From assembly GCA_017415715.1 (NCBI GenBank), contig JAFQFD010000015.1:1-34302 (forward strand): DNA of 34,302 bases, read 5' to 3'. Below, piece by piece: positions 24,501-32,201 of the stretch; the stretch's first letter is position 1; every line of letters starts with the position of its first letter. Under the pieces are notes generated by a model. It searched no databases. It saw only the letters and a program-made list of their open reading frames with translations, and was not told the DNA's origin. The position numbers were made by a program, and so were the translations under genes. Origin of the DNA: Bacteroidales bacterium (GTDB taxonomy: Bacteria > Bacteroidota > Bacteroidia > Bacteroidales > UBA932).

Positions 24501-24652
24501 GCGTGGGAGCGAACGGCAACATCTCCATCGGAGTGGGAACCGTGGGAGGAATGCTCATCGGAACGCTTGCGCTCATCATTGTGGTGCCTGCGCTGTTCAT
24601 CGTATTCCAGTATATCGAGGAGAAGGTAATGCCTAAACGAGACAGAGAATGA
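21524..24652 (+). CDS. RND multidrug efflux permease, HAE1 (AcrB) family
   Basis: The 1042-residue size and the twelve-TM, two-loop plan are those of AcrB-like pumps. The N-terminus reads FIDRPILAGVISVLILLLG, and QLPVEQFPEIAPPTV follows it. TM4 carries the proton-relay pair D405/D406 in GTVVDDSIVVVEAV, and TM10 the matching lysine in GLLAKTAILLTEYA. It should pump amphiphilic compounds outward using the proton gradient. It overlaps the adaptor gene upstream and the channel gene downstream (ATGA), so all three are translated together. Substrates cannot be told from the sequence. Confidence 0.95.
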   Translation: MNIKTFIDRPILAGVISVLILLLGLIGLSQLPVEQFPEIAPPTVSVSAAYAGANAETVQKSVLVPLEEAINGVEDMMYMVSSATNSGSASIQIYFRQGTDGDMAMVNVQNRIASAQSLLPAEVTRSGVTVRKRQTSRIKTLAVYSPDNSFDRKFITNYLKINIEPRLSRIAGVGEVDVRGGDYSLRIWLDPGKMGKYGLMPSDISAVLAEQNLEAPTGTLGAESENTFRYVLKYRGRYENVTDYENMVIRAESDGTVLRLKDVASIELGERSYDYVGLVNGHPGTTISISQTSGSNANEIIEAVDAEVERIRADLPKGLDIIDLMSTKDFLDASIKNVIKTLFEAILLVILVVFIFLQSLRSTIIPTISIIVSLVGTFAFLMVAGFSLNMITLFALVLVIGTVVDDSIVVVEAVQAKFDIGYKSAYRATVDAMEGISTALIATTFVFMAVFIPVSFMGGTTGTFYTQFGLTMAVAVGISLVNSLTLSPALCALIMTPHEEIIEGQKASFSSRFHKAFDSAFGAVVNKYKHVVLFMFKRKWLTVILLVIACGGLAYLMNTTKTGLVPKEDMGSINMDIRTPPGTNIAETDKVLTEIDRRISTIPQIEAYSRTTGWGMMFGQGSSTGNFVIRLKDWDLRKGKGDDIDSVIEEMYARTADITSADIMIYTRGMIPGYGASNGFEVYVQDQKGGKLEDLQKITNDFIIELNKRPEVSRAKTSFDTKFPMYLVEVDAVQCKRNGISPGDVLSVLAGYVGGSYASNMNRFSKLYRVMLQAAPEFRLDTESLQNMFVRTSAGEMSPINQYIKLTRIYGPQSISRFNLFTAISVNGQAAEGYSSGQAIQAVREVAARTLPAGYGYEFGGMSREEADTGNSVAVIFGICVVFIFLILCALYESLFIPVVIILSVPFGLAGSFLFARMFGLENNIYLQIGLLMLIGLLAKTAILLTEYASQKRAEGMSITMAAMSAAKARLRPILMTSLTMIFGMLPLMFASGVGANGNISIGVGTVGGMLIGTLALIIVVPALFIVFQYIEEKVMPKRDRE

Positions 24653-25986
24653 AAAGGATAATATACATAGCTATCACTGCCCTGGCACTCTCAAGCTGCG
24701 GACTATACAAGCAGTATGAGCGCGAAGAGATGCAGTTCGTCGACAGCCTTTACAGGAGGATGAACGTGCCTCAGGACAGCATATCGACAGGTTCGATCGC
24801 ATGGGAGCGCATCTTCACAGACCCGCTCCTGCAGGAATGGATCAACACAGGACTTGAATATAACACAGACCTGAATGTCGCAAGACTTAAAGTCAAGGAA
24901 GCCGAGGCGGCTCTGCTTGCCGCAAGGTGGGCGTTGCTCCCGGGCGCTGACTTCAGCGCGCAGGGAGGCCTGCCCGGCCAGTTCTCGGCAAGCATCGAAG
25001 CCAGCTGGCAGACCGATATATTCGGCGGACTGCGCAACGCAAAGCGCAGGGCACAGGCTGCCCTGGAGCAGAGCGAGGCATACAGACAGGCAGTCCAGAC
25101 CCAGCTTGTGGCGACCATTGCAAACAGCTACTACACTCTGCTCATGCTTGACGAGCAGTTGAGCATCAGCACCAGGACGATGAACACCTGGGAGGAAAGC
25201 ATCAGGACACTCGAGGCCCTCAAGCGTGCCGGAAAGACCAACGAGGCGGCCGTGCTCCAGGCCAAGGCCAACAAGCTCAGCGTCGAGGCAAATGTCCTCA
25301 CTCTCGAGAAGGAGATACTCGCTGTTGAGAATTCATTATGCGCGCTGCTCGGCATAGTCCCTATGCCTGTGGAGAGAAGCAGCATGGCCATGCAGGAACT
25401 TCCTGAGATGCTCTCTGCAGGCGTGCCGCTCGACCTGCTCAGCAGGCGTCCTGACGTCCGCCAGGCCGAGCTCGCCCTCGCTCAGACATTCTACTCGGTC
25501 AACTCTGCCAGAGCATCATTCTATCCGAACATCACCCTCAGAGGAGCCATCGGATGGACTACAGGCAACGGAAACATAGCCCTTGACCCTGGCAGTCTCA
25601 TAGCCAACTTCATTGCAGGACTCACCCAGCCGATATTCGGACGCGGCGTCAACAAGGCCCGCCTTCAGGCTGCGCAGGCGCAGCACGAGCAGGCGGCCTA
25701 CCTCTTCCGCCAGAGCCTCCTGGATGCCGGAGTCGAAGTCAACAATGCTCTGACCATGTGGCAGACAGCCAAGAAGCGCGTCGAACTGGACAAGAAGCAG
25801 GTCCTCAACCTGCAGGCTGCCGTATGGAACACCCAGCTCCTCATGAAACACGGAAACGCAGACTATCTGGAAGTCCTCACAGCCCAGAAGAATCTCCTGC
25901 AGGCAGAGCTTACCGAGGCTTCTGACAGGTTTGACGAGGTTCAGAGTGTCATAAATCTATATCAGGCCCTCGGAGGCGGCTATTAG
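24649..25986 (+). CDS. Outer-membrane efflux channel lipoprotein (TolC/OprM, NodT type)
   Basis: The 445-residue lipoprotein (MKRIIYIAITALALSSC, C17) has the two repeated halves of outer-membrane factors. Typical segments are WERIFTDPLLQEWINTGLEYNTDL near the start, ASWQTDIFGGLRNAKRRAQAALE, LLSRRPDVRQAELALAQTFYSVN and VLTAQKNLLQAELTEASDRFDEVQSV. It should form the trimeric outer-membrane and periplasmic duct of the pump. It is the last gene of the operon; no clear terminator hairpin lies in the 85 nt that follow. Confidence 0.93.
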   Translation: MKRIIYIAITALALSSCGLYKQYEREEMQFVDSLYRRMNVPQDSISTGSIAWERIFTDPLLQEWINTGLEYNTDLNVARLKVKEAEAALLAARWALLPGADFSAQGGLPGQFSASIEASWQTDIFGGLRNAKRRAQAALEQSEAYRQAVQTQLVATIANSYYTLLMLDEQLSISTRTMNTWEESIRTLEALKRAGKTNEAAVLQAKANKLSVEANVLTLEKEILAVENSLCALLGIVPMPVERSSMAMQELPEMLSAGVPLDLLSRRPDVRQAELALAQTFYSVNSARASFYPNITLRGAIGWTTGNGNIALDPGSLIANFIAGLTQPIFGRGVNKARLQAAQAQHEQAAYLFRQSLLDAGVEVNNALTMWQTAKKRVELDKKQVLNLQAAVWNTQLLMKHGNADYLEVLTAQKNLLQAELTEASDRFDEVQSVINLYQALGGGY

Positions 25987-26037
25987 GCAAAAGAGCAAAA
26001 TTTGGATATACGGATTTATATGCATATTTTTACCGAC

Positions 26038-26045
26038 TAATTTTG
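26038..26045 (+). promoter_or_regulatory. -7 promoter box of the 497-residue lipoprotein gene
   Basis: TAATTTTG fits TAnnTTTG, 26 nt before the ATG at 26072, with TTTA at 26015-26018 as a possible -33 element 19 nt away. Confidence 0.5.
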
Positions 26046-26071
26046 GCAAATTAATCTAAACACAATAAGAA

Positions 26072-27565
26072 ATGAAAGGTATTTTAAGATTTGCTGCACT
26101 TTTCGCAGCGACAGCAGCTATCTTCTGCTGTACCCCAGACAATGGAGATGGCGGAAAGACTCCGACAGATCCTTCACTCAACGAGGATCTCGAGTTCACA
26201 CTCGAAGTTTCCGAGACTGATGCAACCTCTGCAAAGATCAGAGTCGAGCATAACGGTGAGAGGAACGACACATGGTATTATTTTGTTACAACTGAGAGCG
26301 ATATCGACCAGGCTATACTCGACGAAGTGGAAAGACTCCAGAAGGAAGGTGACGTAACCCTCCAGAGATCTACAGGAAAGAACGTCACAGTAAAGGACCT
26401 CGAGGCAAAGACCACTTATACTTTCGTTGCTTTCGGTCTTTCAAGCGAGGGAGAGGTATACGGAACACCTGCTGACATCGAGTTCACCACAAAGGCCGAC
26501 ATCACCAATCTCACAGAGTCTGACGAGTGGGCAATCACTTACGACGGAAGAGAAGAAGGCAAAGAACTTTTCACAATCAAGTGTGCTGAAAATTCAATCT
26601 ATTATTTCGACATCGTTGATGCATATTACGTATGCAATGACAATGGAGAGCCTGAATACCTTGATGACTACATGATCATGATGATAGAGGACCTTCAGTC
26701 ACTCATAGACTACGGTTATACAGCAAAAGACTTCCTCGAGGCCGGTCTTCTTCAGACAGGTCCTGGCACGCTCAGCACAGCCCGCATGGCCAGCGGATAT
26801 TACTTCGCATTCGCCATCGGATATGACGCTGATGCTGTTCCTACCGGTACATTCTCTGTAGCACTTGTTGAAATCGAAGAAGAGGAGGCCAGCGCCGACT
26901 ATCTCAAATGGCTGGGTGTATATGAAGTGAAGGATGTCGACAACAAGGCATATACAATCAGCATTTACCCTGAGGACAACAACTACATGTACGCTATCGT
27001 AGGATGGGAGACCGGTTCATGGCTCGAAGAAGGTGGCGGAATGGACTTCGGCACTGCTTTCGGAGACTGGACTCCTGCATTCGGTGCATACTATGACGCT
27101 GCAACAGGCGACATTCAGTTCACAGAGTTCGCAATGACTCAGCTTACTGTAACGGACAATAACAACGCTAAACACAACACCATACTCAGCATCCACGGAT
27201 TTGCAGAAATCGATGGCGAACTGACCCTCATTACTGCACCAGATGAAGTCATCTCTATTGCAAAGACTTCTGACAATGGAGCGACAGGATCAGTATCAGG
27301 AGTAGACATCTCTCTCAGCGGTGGAGTTGAAACTGCATTCATTGGTATGGGATATGCAGCAGTATCACTCGATGACTCTCAAAACGGATTATTCCTTTGG
27401 AATGAGCCTATGTACTTCCCGCTCTCAATGACAAGATTGTCAGATCTTCCTGCAGAAGAAACGCAGCAGAGCCTCTCAATTGCTCCGGCAAAGGGCAAGG
27501 GCCGCTTCCAGGCTAAGGAGAGCAACCTCGTTGCTCCTGTTCCGGCAACAAGGTTTGTCCGCTAA
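26072..27565 (+). CDS. Lipoprotein of unknown function with Fn3-like domain
   Basis: The 497-residue protein has a signal peptide ending in a lipobox-like AAIFCC (C19). Residues about 42-137 look like one fibronectin type III-like domain (FTLEVSETDATSAKIRVEH ... TYTFVAFGLSSEGEVYGTP). The rest is strongly acidic and rich in aromatic residues and glycine (for example DWTPAFGAYYDAATGDIQF), with beta-sandwich character and no motif I recognise. It is compositionally unlike its neighbours, with more acidic and fewer basic residues. The gene is a monocistronic unit with its own promoter and terminator. A surface-exposed binding protein is possible, without direct evidence. Confidence 0.75.
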   Translation: MKGILRFAALFAATAAIFCCTPDNGDGGKTPTDPSLNEDLEFTLEVSETDATSAKIRVEHNGERNDTWYYFVTTESDIDQAILDEVERLQKEGDVTLQRSTGKNVTVKDLEAKTTYTFVAFGLSSEGEVYGTPADIEFTTKADITNLTESDEWAITYDGREEGKELFTIKCAENSIYYFDIVDAYYVCNDNGEPEYLDDYMIMMIEDLQSLIDYGYTAKDFLEAGLLQTGPGTLSTARMASGYYFAFAIGYDADAVPTGTFSVALVEIEEEEASADYLKWLGVYEVKDVDNKAYTISIYPEDNNYMYAIVGWETGSWLEEGGGMDFGTAFGDWTPAFGAYYDAATGDIQFTEFAMTQLTVTDNNNAKHNTILSIHGFAEIDGELTLITAPDEVISIAKTSDNGATGSVSGVDISLSGGVETAFIGMGYAAVSLDDSQNGLFLWNEPMYFPLSMTRLSDLPAEETQQSLSIAPAKGKGRFQAKESNLVAPVPATRFVR

Positions 27566-27586
27566 GGAAGATGTAAATATACTTCG

Positions 27587-27623
27587 GCACCCGACCTCTC
27601 TGGAGGCCGGGTGCTTTGTTTTT
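27587..27623 (+). terminator. Rho-independent terminator
   Basis: GCACCCG at 27587-27593 pairs with CGGGTGC at 27608-27614, and CCTC at 27595-27598 with GAGG at 27603-27606, leaving a 4-nt loop. TTTGTTTTT follows at 27615-27623. It ends the 497-residue lipoprotein transcript. Confidence 0.88.
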
Positions 27624-27660
27624 GCACGGATGTTGCCATGAATACTTGAAAAAACTCGCT

Positions 27661-28836
27661 ATGACAACACTCGTTAAATGGCTCGGCGACATACTTACCG
27701 GAAAGATGGGAATGTCGCAAGGTTTTGCAGATATTCTGGATGACGCTATTGTCATCATAGTCCTCACAGCATTCTGCATCGGCCTCAACTGGCTCCTGCA
27801 GAGCATATTCAGATGGATCTCGGAAGGCAGCAACAAGTTCAAGAAATCCAAGTGGCATGCGATCCTGGTGCGGCGCAAGCTAGCGCACCATGCACTTCTT
27901 CTCATACCGGGCATATTCTTCTACATACTTGTGTGGATAGGATTCGGACGCAATAACGAAATGGTCAGGGTGCTGCATCGCATAGATGTCGTGTATCTGA
28001 TCATTGTGTTCATAATGATCTGCAACGCGCTGCTCTCCACTGCTCTCGACATCTACAACAAGACTGACAAGCACAAGACACATCCGCTCCAAGGAGTCGT
28101 GCAGGCCCTGAAAGTGGTCATGTACTTTATCGGCGGCATAATCATAGTCTCTGTAGTCATAAACAAGTCCCCGACCGTCCTCCTGACCGGTCTGGGAGCT
28201 TCTGCAGCCGTGCTGATGCTCATATTCAAGGACAGCATACTTGGATTTGTAGCAGGCGTGCAGCTGTCGCAGAACAACATGGTCCGTCTGGGAGACTGGA
28301 TCCAGATGCCGGACGGCACCGCAAACGGCACGGTGGAGGAGATAACTCTGAACACCGTCAAGGTACGCAACTGGGACAATACTCTGACGATGATCCCTCC
28401 ATACACTCTGGTCAGTACTCCGTTCAAGAACTGGCGCGGGATGCAGGAAAGCGGAGGCCGAAGGGCCGACAAATGCATATACATAGACATGACAAGCCTC
28501 GAAATATGCACAGATGAAACTCTCGAAAAAGTACGGCAGGAATTCCCGATAATGGCCGACCGCCTTTCAGTTCTCGAGACAAATGAATTCACCACCAACG
28601 TCCAATTATACAGGGCATACATAGAGACCTACCTGCGCCAGCATCCCGACGTAAACGCCGACCTGGACATCATAGTAACACAAAAGGAGGCCACAGCATA
28701 TGGCCTCCCTATAGAAGTATATTTCTTCACCAGGATAAAGACATGGGCGATCTATGAACGGCAGCAGTCGGACATCTTCGACCACCTGATGACCATGGCC
28801 TCCGAATTTGGTCTCCGGATTTACCAGCGCCCGTGA
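27661..28836 (+). CDS. MscS-family mechanosensitive channel (YbdG-like)
   Basis: The chosen start at 27661 (391 residues) clears the upstream terminator; an in-frame start at 27616 lies within it. Hydrophobic segments lie at about 28-48, 74-96, 107-128, 152-172 and the pore helix at about 175-200 (LTGLGASAAVLMLIFKDSIL). The MscS beta domain follows with VRLGDWIQMPDGTANGTVEE and TVKVRNWDNTLTMIPPYTLV. FKNWRGMQESGGRRADK and the long C-terminal domain are typical of the YbdG subgroup of about 400 residues. It should open on membrane tension after osmotic downshift. It appears to be a single gene. Confidence 0.93.
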   Translation: MTTLVKWLGDILTGKMGMSQGFADILDDAIVIIVLTAFCIGLNWLLQSIFRWISEGSNKFKKSKWHAILVRRKLAHHALLLIPGIFFYILVWIGFGRNNEMVRVLHRIDVVYLIIVFIMICNALLSTALDIYNKTDKHKTHPLQGVVQALKVVMYFIGGIIIVSVVINKSPTVLLTGLGASAAVLMLIFKDSILGFVAGVQLSQNNMVRLGDWIQMPDGTANGTVEEITLNTVKVRNWDNTLTMIPPYTLVSTPFKNWRGMQESGGRRADKCIYIDMTSLEICTDETLEKVRQEFPIMADRLSVLETNEFTTNVQLYRAYIETYLRQHPDVNADLDIIVTQKEATAYGLPIEVYFFTRIKTWAIYERQQSDIFDHLMTMASEFGLRIYQRP

Positions 28837-28940
28837 CACCCAACATTCTATCTCTCAAACACTTAACAAGACCCGCGTGCTCCCCTTTGGCGGCACGCGC
28901 AGTGCATTAAACTACTGTAGCACAGCAGTTTAGGTGTCAC
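28833..28940. repeat. Nested inverted repeats between convergent mscS and aroC
   Basis: GTGACACC at 28833-28840 and GGTGTCAC at 28933-28940 are perfect 8-bp inverted repeats bounding the gap. Inside lie CGCGTGC/GCACGCG (28874-28880 and 28893-28899) and TAAACTACTG/CAGCAGTTTA (28908-28917 and 28923-28932, one mismatch). No T tract of normal length follows either stem, so these may act as a two-way transcript end or be a decayed mobile repeat. Confidence 0.5.
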
Positions 28941-28942
28941 GA

Positions 28943-29968
28943 TTATTTCAGGGCAATAAGGTCGGCGAGGGCTATGGCGGTCATTGCTTCGACTATGACC
29001 GGCGTGCGGAGGGCGAAGCATACGTCGTGACGGCCCTTGACCGCCAGGGTGTCCATCTCGCCTGTCTGGAAATTGAATGTCTGCTGCGGGCGACTGATGC
29101 TTGATGTAGGCTTGAAGGCCACGCGGAAGACTATCGGAGCGCCGTTGGTTATGCCGCCGTTCACTCCGCCGGCGCCGTTCTTCAGAGGACGTCCGTCCGG
29201 GCCTATAGGATCGTTATGCTCAGATCCTCTCATTGCCGCCGCCTTGAATCCGTCACCGAACTCTATGCCGCGCACGCCCGGAATCGAGAATATGGCATGT
29301 GATATGACAGACTCCACGCTGTCCCAGAACGGCTCACCGTAACCGAGGTCAATAGCCGGCACTACACATTCCACAACGGCTCCGATGCTGTCGCCGTCCT
29401 TTATGGCCTTCTCCAGAACCTTCTGCACCCCCTCCGACATGTCCGGGCCTTCTGTCATTTCGAGATAGACTCCCCCAATCTCCACAATCCTGGCATTGAT
29501 CTCACTGACCGGAGTATCATCCAGAATCGTCGCGTCTGCCAGCACCTTCTTTGCGACAACGCCGGCGGCCACTATCGGAAGCGTCAGTCTTCCGGAGAAG
29601 TGGCCGCTGCCGCGCGGATCCTGGCAGTCATCCCACTTGATGGCTGCCGTGAGGTCTGCATGGCCGGGACGTGGCATGGCGGCGAACTGCTCATAGTCGG
29701 AAGAATGAGTGTTGTTGTTCTTGAACACTATAGTAAGCGGGGCACCTGTCGTATGTCCCTCGAACACGCCGCTCACGATCTGCGGCTCGTCATCCTCCAC
29801 GCGCGGAGTCGTGCCCTTGGCACCGCTCTTCCTGCGCAGGATGTCCTGCTCGAAGTCCTGCTCGGACAACTCCAGCCCTGCAGGCACACCGTCCAGCACA
29901 GCGCCTATAAGCTCGCCGTGCGACTCTCCAAAAATGCTTACTCTGAACTTTCTTCCAAAACTGTTCAT
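28943..29968 (-). CDS. aroC: Chorismate synthase
   Basis: The 341-residue enzyme catalyses the last step of the shikimate pathway, from 5-enolpyruvylshikimate-3-phosphate to chorismate, using reduced FMN. Signatures are FRVSIFGESHGELIGAVLDG at the N-terminus, MPRPGHADLTAAIKW, DPRGSGHFSGRLTLPIVAAG, and RHDVCFALRTPVIVEAMTA at the C-terminus, which carry the conserved histidines. It is slightly shorter than the usual 350-390 residues. It lies 36 nt behind the aroDA fusion on the same strand, so it is the last gene of the aro operon. Confidence 0.97.
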   Translation of the reverse strand: MNSFGRKFRVSIFGESHGELIGAVLDGVPAGLELSEQDFEQDILRRKSGAKGTTPRVEDDEPQIVSGVFEGHTTGAPLTIVFKNNNTHSSDYEQFAAMPRPGHADLTAAIKWDDCQDPRGSGHFSGRLTLPIVAAGVVAKKVLADATILDDTPVSEINARIVEIGGVYLEMTEGPDMSEGVQKVLEKAIKDGDSIGAVVECVVPAIDLGYGEPFWDSVESVISHAIFSIPGVRGIEFGDGFKAAAMRGSEHNDPIGPDGRPLKNGAGGVNGGITNGAPIVFRVAFKPTSSISRPQQTFNFQTGEMDTLAVKGRHDVCFALRTPVIVEAMTAIALADLIALK

Positions 29969-30004
29969 ATCACCTGTTTCCTATATTACAAACTTACGTT
30001 ATAT

Positions 30005-32071
30005 CTAATCGCTGGACGCGACAGACTCGAAGGTCTGCTGGAAGTCCGGGAAGGACTTCGAAACGCAGGCTTCGTCGTCTATGACGATCGGGCTGTCGGC
30101 TCCGAGGGCGGCGACTTTCAGGGCCATGACCATGCGATGGTCGTGGTGGGAAGTATACGCCCCGCCCTTGAGCATGTTTCCTGTCAGAAGTCTATGCGTG
30201 AGGGTATGTCCCTCAATGACAATCTCATCACCTTCTATGGACGCTTTGACTCCCATCTGGTTCAGCATCTCGAGGATCGCTTTTGCCCTGTCGCTCTCTT
30301 TGTTGGCCAGGCGGCCGACGCCGGCCAGGCGGCTGGTGCCCTGGCAGAATGCTGCCAGCACCGAGATGATCGGGAAGAGGTCAGGACAGTTTGACGCGTC
30401 CACACTGAATGCCTTCAATGGTGCTCTCTGTGCTGTTATGTTGCCTGTATCACCGTCAAGTTGTGAGAGGCTTGCTCCGGCATCCATAAGTATGTCCATC
30501 ACCGAAAGGTCTGCCTGGAGGGATGTTGTATCAAGTCCCTGCAGCTCTGTCTTACCGAATATTGCTCCCGCCACAAGGAAGTTGGCAGCAGCACTCCAGT
30601 CACCTTCCAGGTCTATGTCTGCCGCCTTGTATTTCTGCCCTCCCTTGACCTTGAAGACCATTTCAGTACACAGCGACCAGTCTCCATCCGACTCGAGGAA
30701 GTCTCTTCCGCCAAGCATGTCATTTCCGATCCTGATGCCGAACTTCTTGAGGACTTCGAGGGTTATGAACATGTATGGAATGCTCTTTGGCTCATGGACT
30801 ATGAGCGAGGAGTTGCGTTCAGCGAACGGCAGGGCCATCAGGAGGCCCGAAATGAGCTGGGAGCCGTGCTTGCCGGAGATCTCGGCACGGCCGGCCTTCA
30901 GCGGGCCTGCCGCGGTCAGGGGCACGCATACCGGCGCCTCGTCGTCTTCACGGATGATCCTGGCGTCGAATGCCTCGAGGATTTCCTTTGCGCCTGTCAG
31001 AGGACGCCCGAGAAGGGTCTTCTCGCCTGTGAAATGTACAGATCCCTGACAGAGCTGGGTCATGAGAGGAATCATCATCCTGGTGAGCAGGCCCGACTCT
31101 CCTACGTGGAGAGTATATTCGTCTGCGCACATGCTGCCGAGGTGTGCAGCTATACCCTTGATGGTCAATGATGTACCATCAACTGACACTTCCGCTCCGA
31201 GATTGCGCGCGACCTGCAGCGCAGCCTCATTGTCTCCACATGGTGTATATCCATTCAGATGTGATGTGCCATCTGCCAATGCCGCAGCGATTATTGCTCT
31301 CTGCGCAAAACTCTTGGACACAGGCATCTGCAAAGCCTCGCTGCTTATGAACCCGAAACCGCCATACACCGCCTTGCAGAGCTCCTCTGCAGGCCACTGG
31401 CCCGGAGCTGCCGATTCTTCTTCTGACAATGCAGCATATGTATATGGAGCACCATATTTCAGGCAGTCCAGACGGGACTGACGTCCCTCTTCTCCCATGC
31501 AGAATGCTATCAGCGAGCCTTCCGGAAGGTCCTTCACTTCGTTGCGGAACCACTCGTAGAGCGACATCACCCTCTGCACATCCTCCTGGCTGCGTGCCGT
31601 GGTCACTATCTTGACCATGTCCGCTCCATGATATATGCACTTCTCCACTATGGCCTTGAGGGCCTCCAGAGAGTCCGTGCCCTCGAAATCATGATATGAA
31701 CGTATGAATATGGTACCGTTTTCATGGGCTGCATTGCGCACCCTCTTGGACATCTGCTTCGGCGCTTCGAGCTCCACATCCACATAACGGGCTCCGGCCT
31801 CTATGGCTCTGACGAGCCTGCGCTCGGCGATCTGCATCGCCTTCACCTCGCGGCTCTGCGCCGTCAGGGATTCGTCCTGCAGAGACGGCTCCGTACGCAT
31901 CACATCTGCAATGCGGCACGTCGCCACCAGAGGCACATCGGATGTGAACACATCCTCGACCTCTCTTGCCGACAGCTCACTCCTGTCCAGGCGGATCTCC
32001 GCCATCTCACACTGCTCCAGAGCCTGAAGTATCTGCTCTGCGGTCTTGTTCTGTATTGTTGTACAAATCAT
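30005..32071 (-). CDS. AroD-AroA fusion: type I 3-dehydroquinase + EPSP synthase
   Basis: With the ATG at 32071 the protein has 688 residues; the in-frame TTG at 32101 lies within a palindromic repeat and is less likely. Residues about 1-235 are type I dehydroquinate dehydratase: EIRLD (E25, R27), SYHDFEGT with general base H127, and GADMVKIVTTA with Schiff-base K154. Residues about 240-688 are EPSP synthase: MPVSKSFAQRAIIAAAL with K253, HVGESGLLTRMMIPL in the PEP-site loop, and a C-terminal THRLLTGNML and DHRMVMALKVAA. It thus catalyses two non-consecutive steps (3 and 6) in one chain. No frameshift or internal stop is seen. Confidence 0.93.
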   Translation of the reverse strand: MICTTIQNKTAEQILQALEQCEMAEIRLDRSELSAREVEDVFTSDVPLVATCRIADVMRTEPSLQDESLTAQSREVKAMQIAERRLVRAIEAGARYVDVELEAPKQMSKRVRNAAHENGTIFIRSYHDFEGTDSLEALKAIVEKCIYHGADMVKIVTTARSQEDVQRVMSLYEWFRNEVKDLPEGSLIAFCMGEEGRQSRLDCLKYGAPYTYAALSEEESAAPGQWPAEELCKAVYGGFGFISSEALQMPVSKSFAQRAIIAAALADGTSHLNGYTPCGDNEAALQVARNLGAEVSVDGTSLTIKGIAAHLGSMCADEYTLHVGESGLLTRMMIPLMTQLCQGSVHFTGEKTLLGRPLTGAKEILEAFDARIIREDDEAPVCVPLTAAGPLKAGRAEISGKHGSQLISGLLMALPFAERNSSLIVHEPKSIPYMFITLEVLKKFGIRIGNDMLGGRDFLESDGDWSLCTEMVFKVKGGQKYKAADIDLEGDWSAAANFLVAGAIFGKTELQGLDTTSLQADLSVMDILMDAGASLSQLDGDTGNITAQRAPLKAFSVDASNCPDLFPIISVLAAFCQGTSRLAGVGRLANKESDRAKAILEMLNQMGVKASIEGDEIVIEGHTLTHRLLTGNMLKGGAYTSHHDHRMVMALKVAALGADSPIVIDDEACVSKSFPDFQQTFESVASSD

Positions 32072-32087
32072 ATTCTCGTAGTTTTGA

Positions 32088-32197
32088 GCGGCGTGACACA
32101 ATACTGCCGTTTCATGTCACACCGATTGGCATTTCACGTGAATTTGTCTCATTTTAGGGTGCGGCGTGACATGTTTCAGCGATTTCATGTCACACCG
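32088..32197. repeat. Pair of 37-nt palindromic repeats inside the aro operon
   Basis: Copy 1 (32088-32124) and copy 2 (32161-32197) both start GCGGCGTGACA and end TTTCATGTCACACCG, with a variable middle. In copy 2, CGGCGTGACATG and CATGTCACACCG pair in 11 of 12 positions, so each unit folds on itself. Between them lies a palindrome TTCACGTGAA at 32133-32142. They fill the 130-nt gap between aroB and aroDA and resemble paired REP elements (BIME). Confidence 0.72.
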
Positions 32198-32201
32198 GAA
32201 T

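Noticed and set aside
30081-31049. Open frame of 322 codons on the + strand
   Set aside because: It is antisense to the EPSP synthase half of the aroDA fusion and codes for a serine/proline/arginine-rich sequence without any motif.
32072-32101. TTG start adding ten residues to the AroD-AroA protein
   Set aside because: It falls inside the first 37-nt palindromic repeat; the ATG at 32071 fits the AroD N-terminus.
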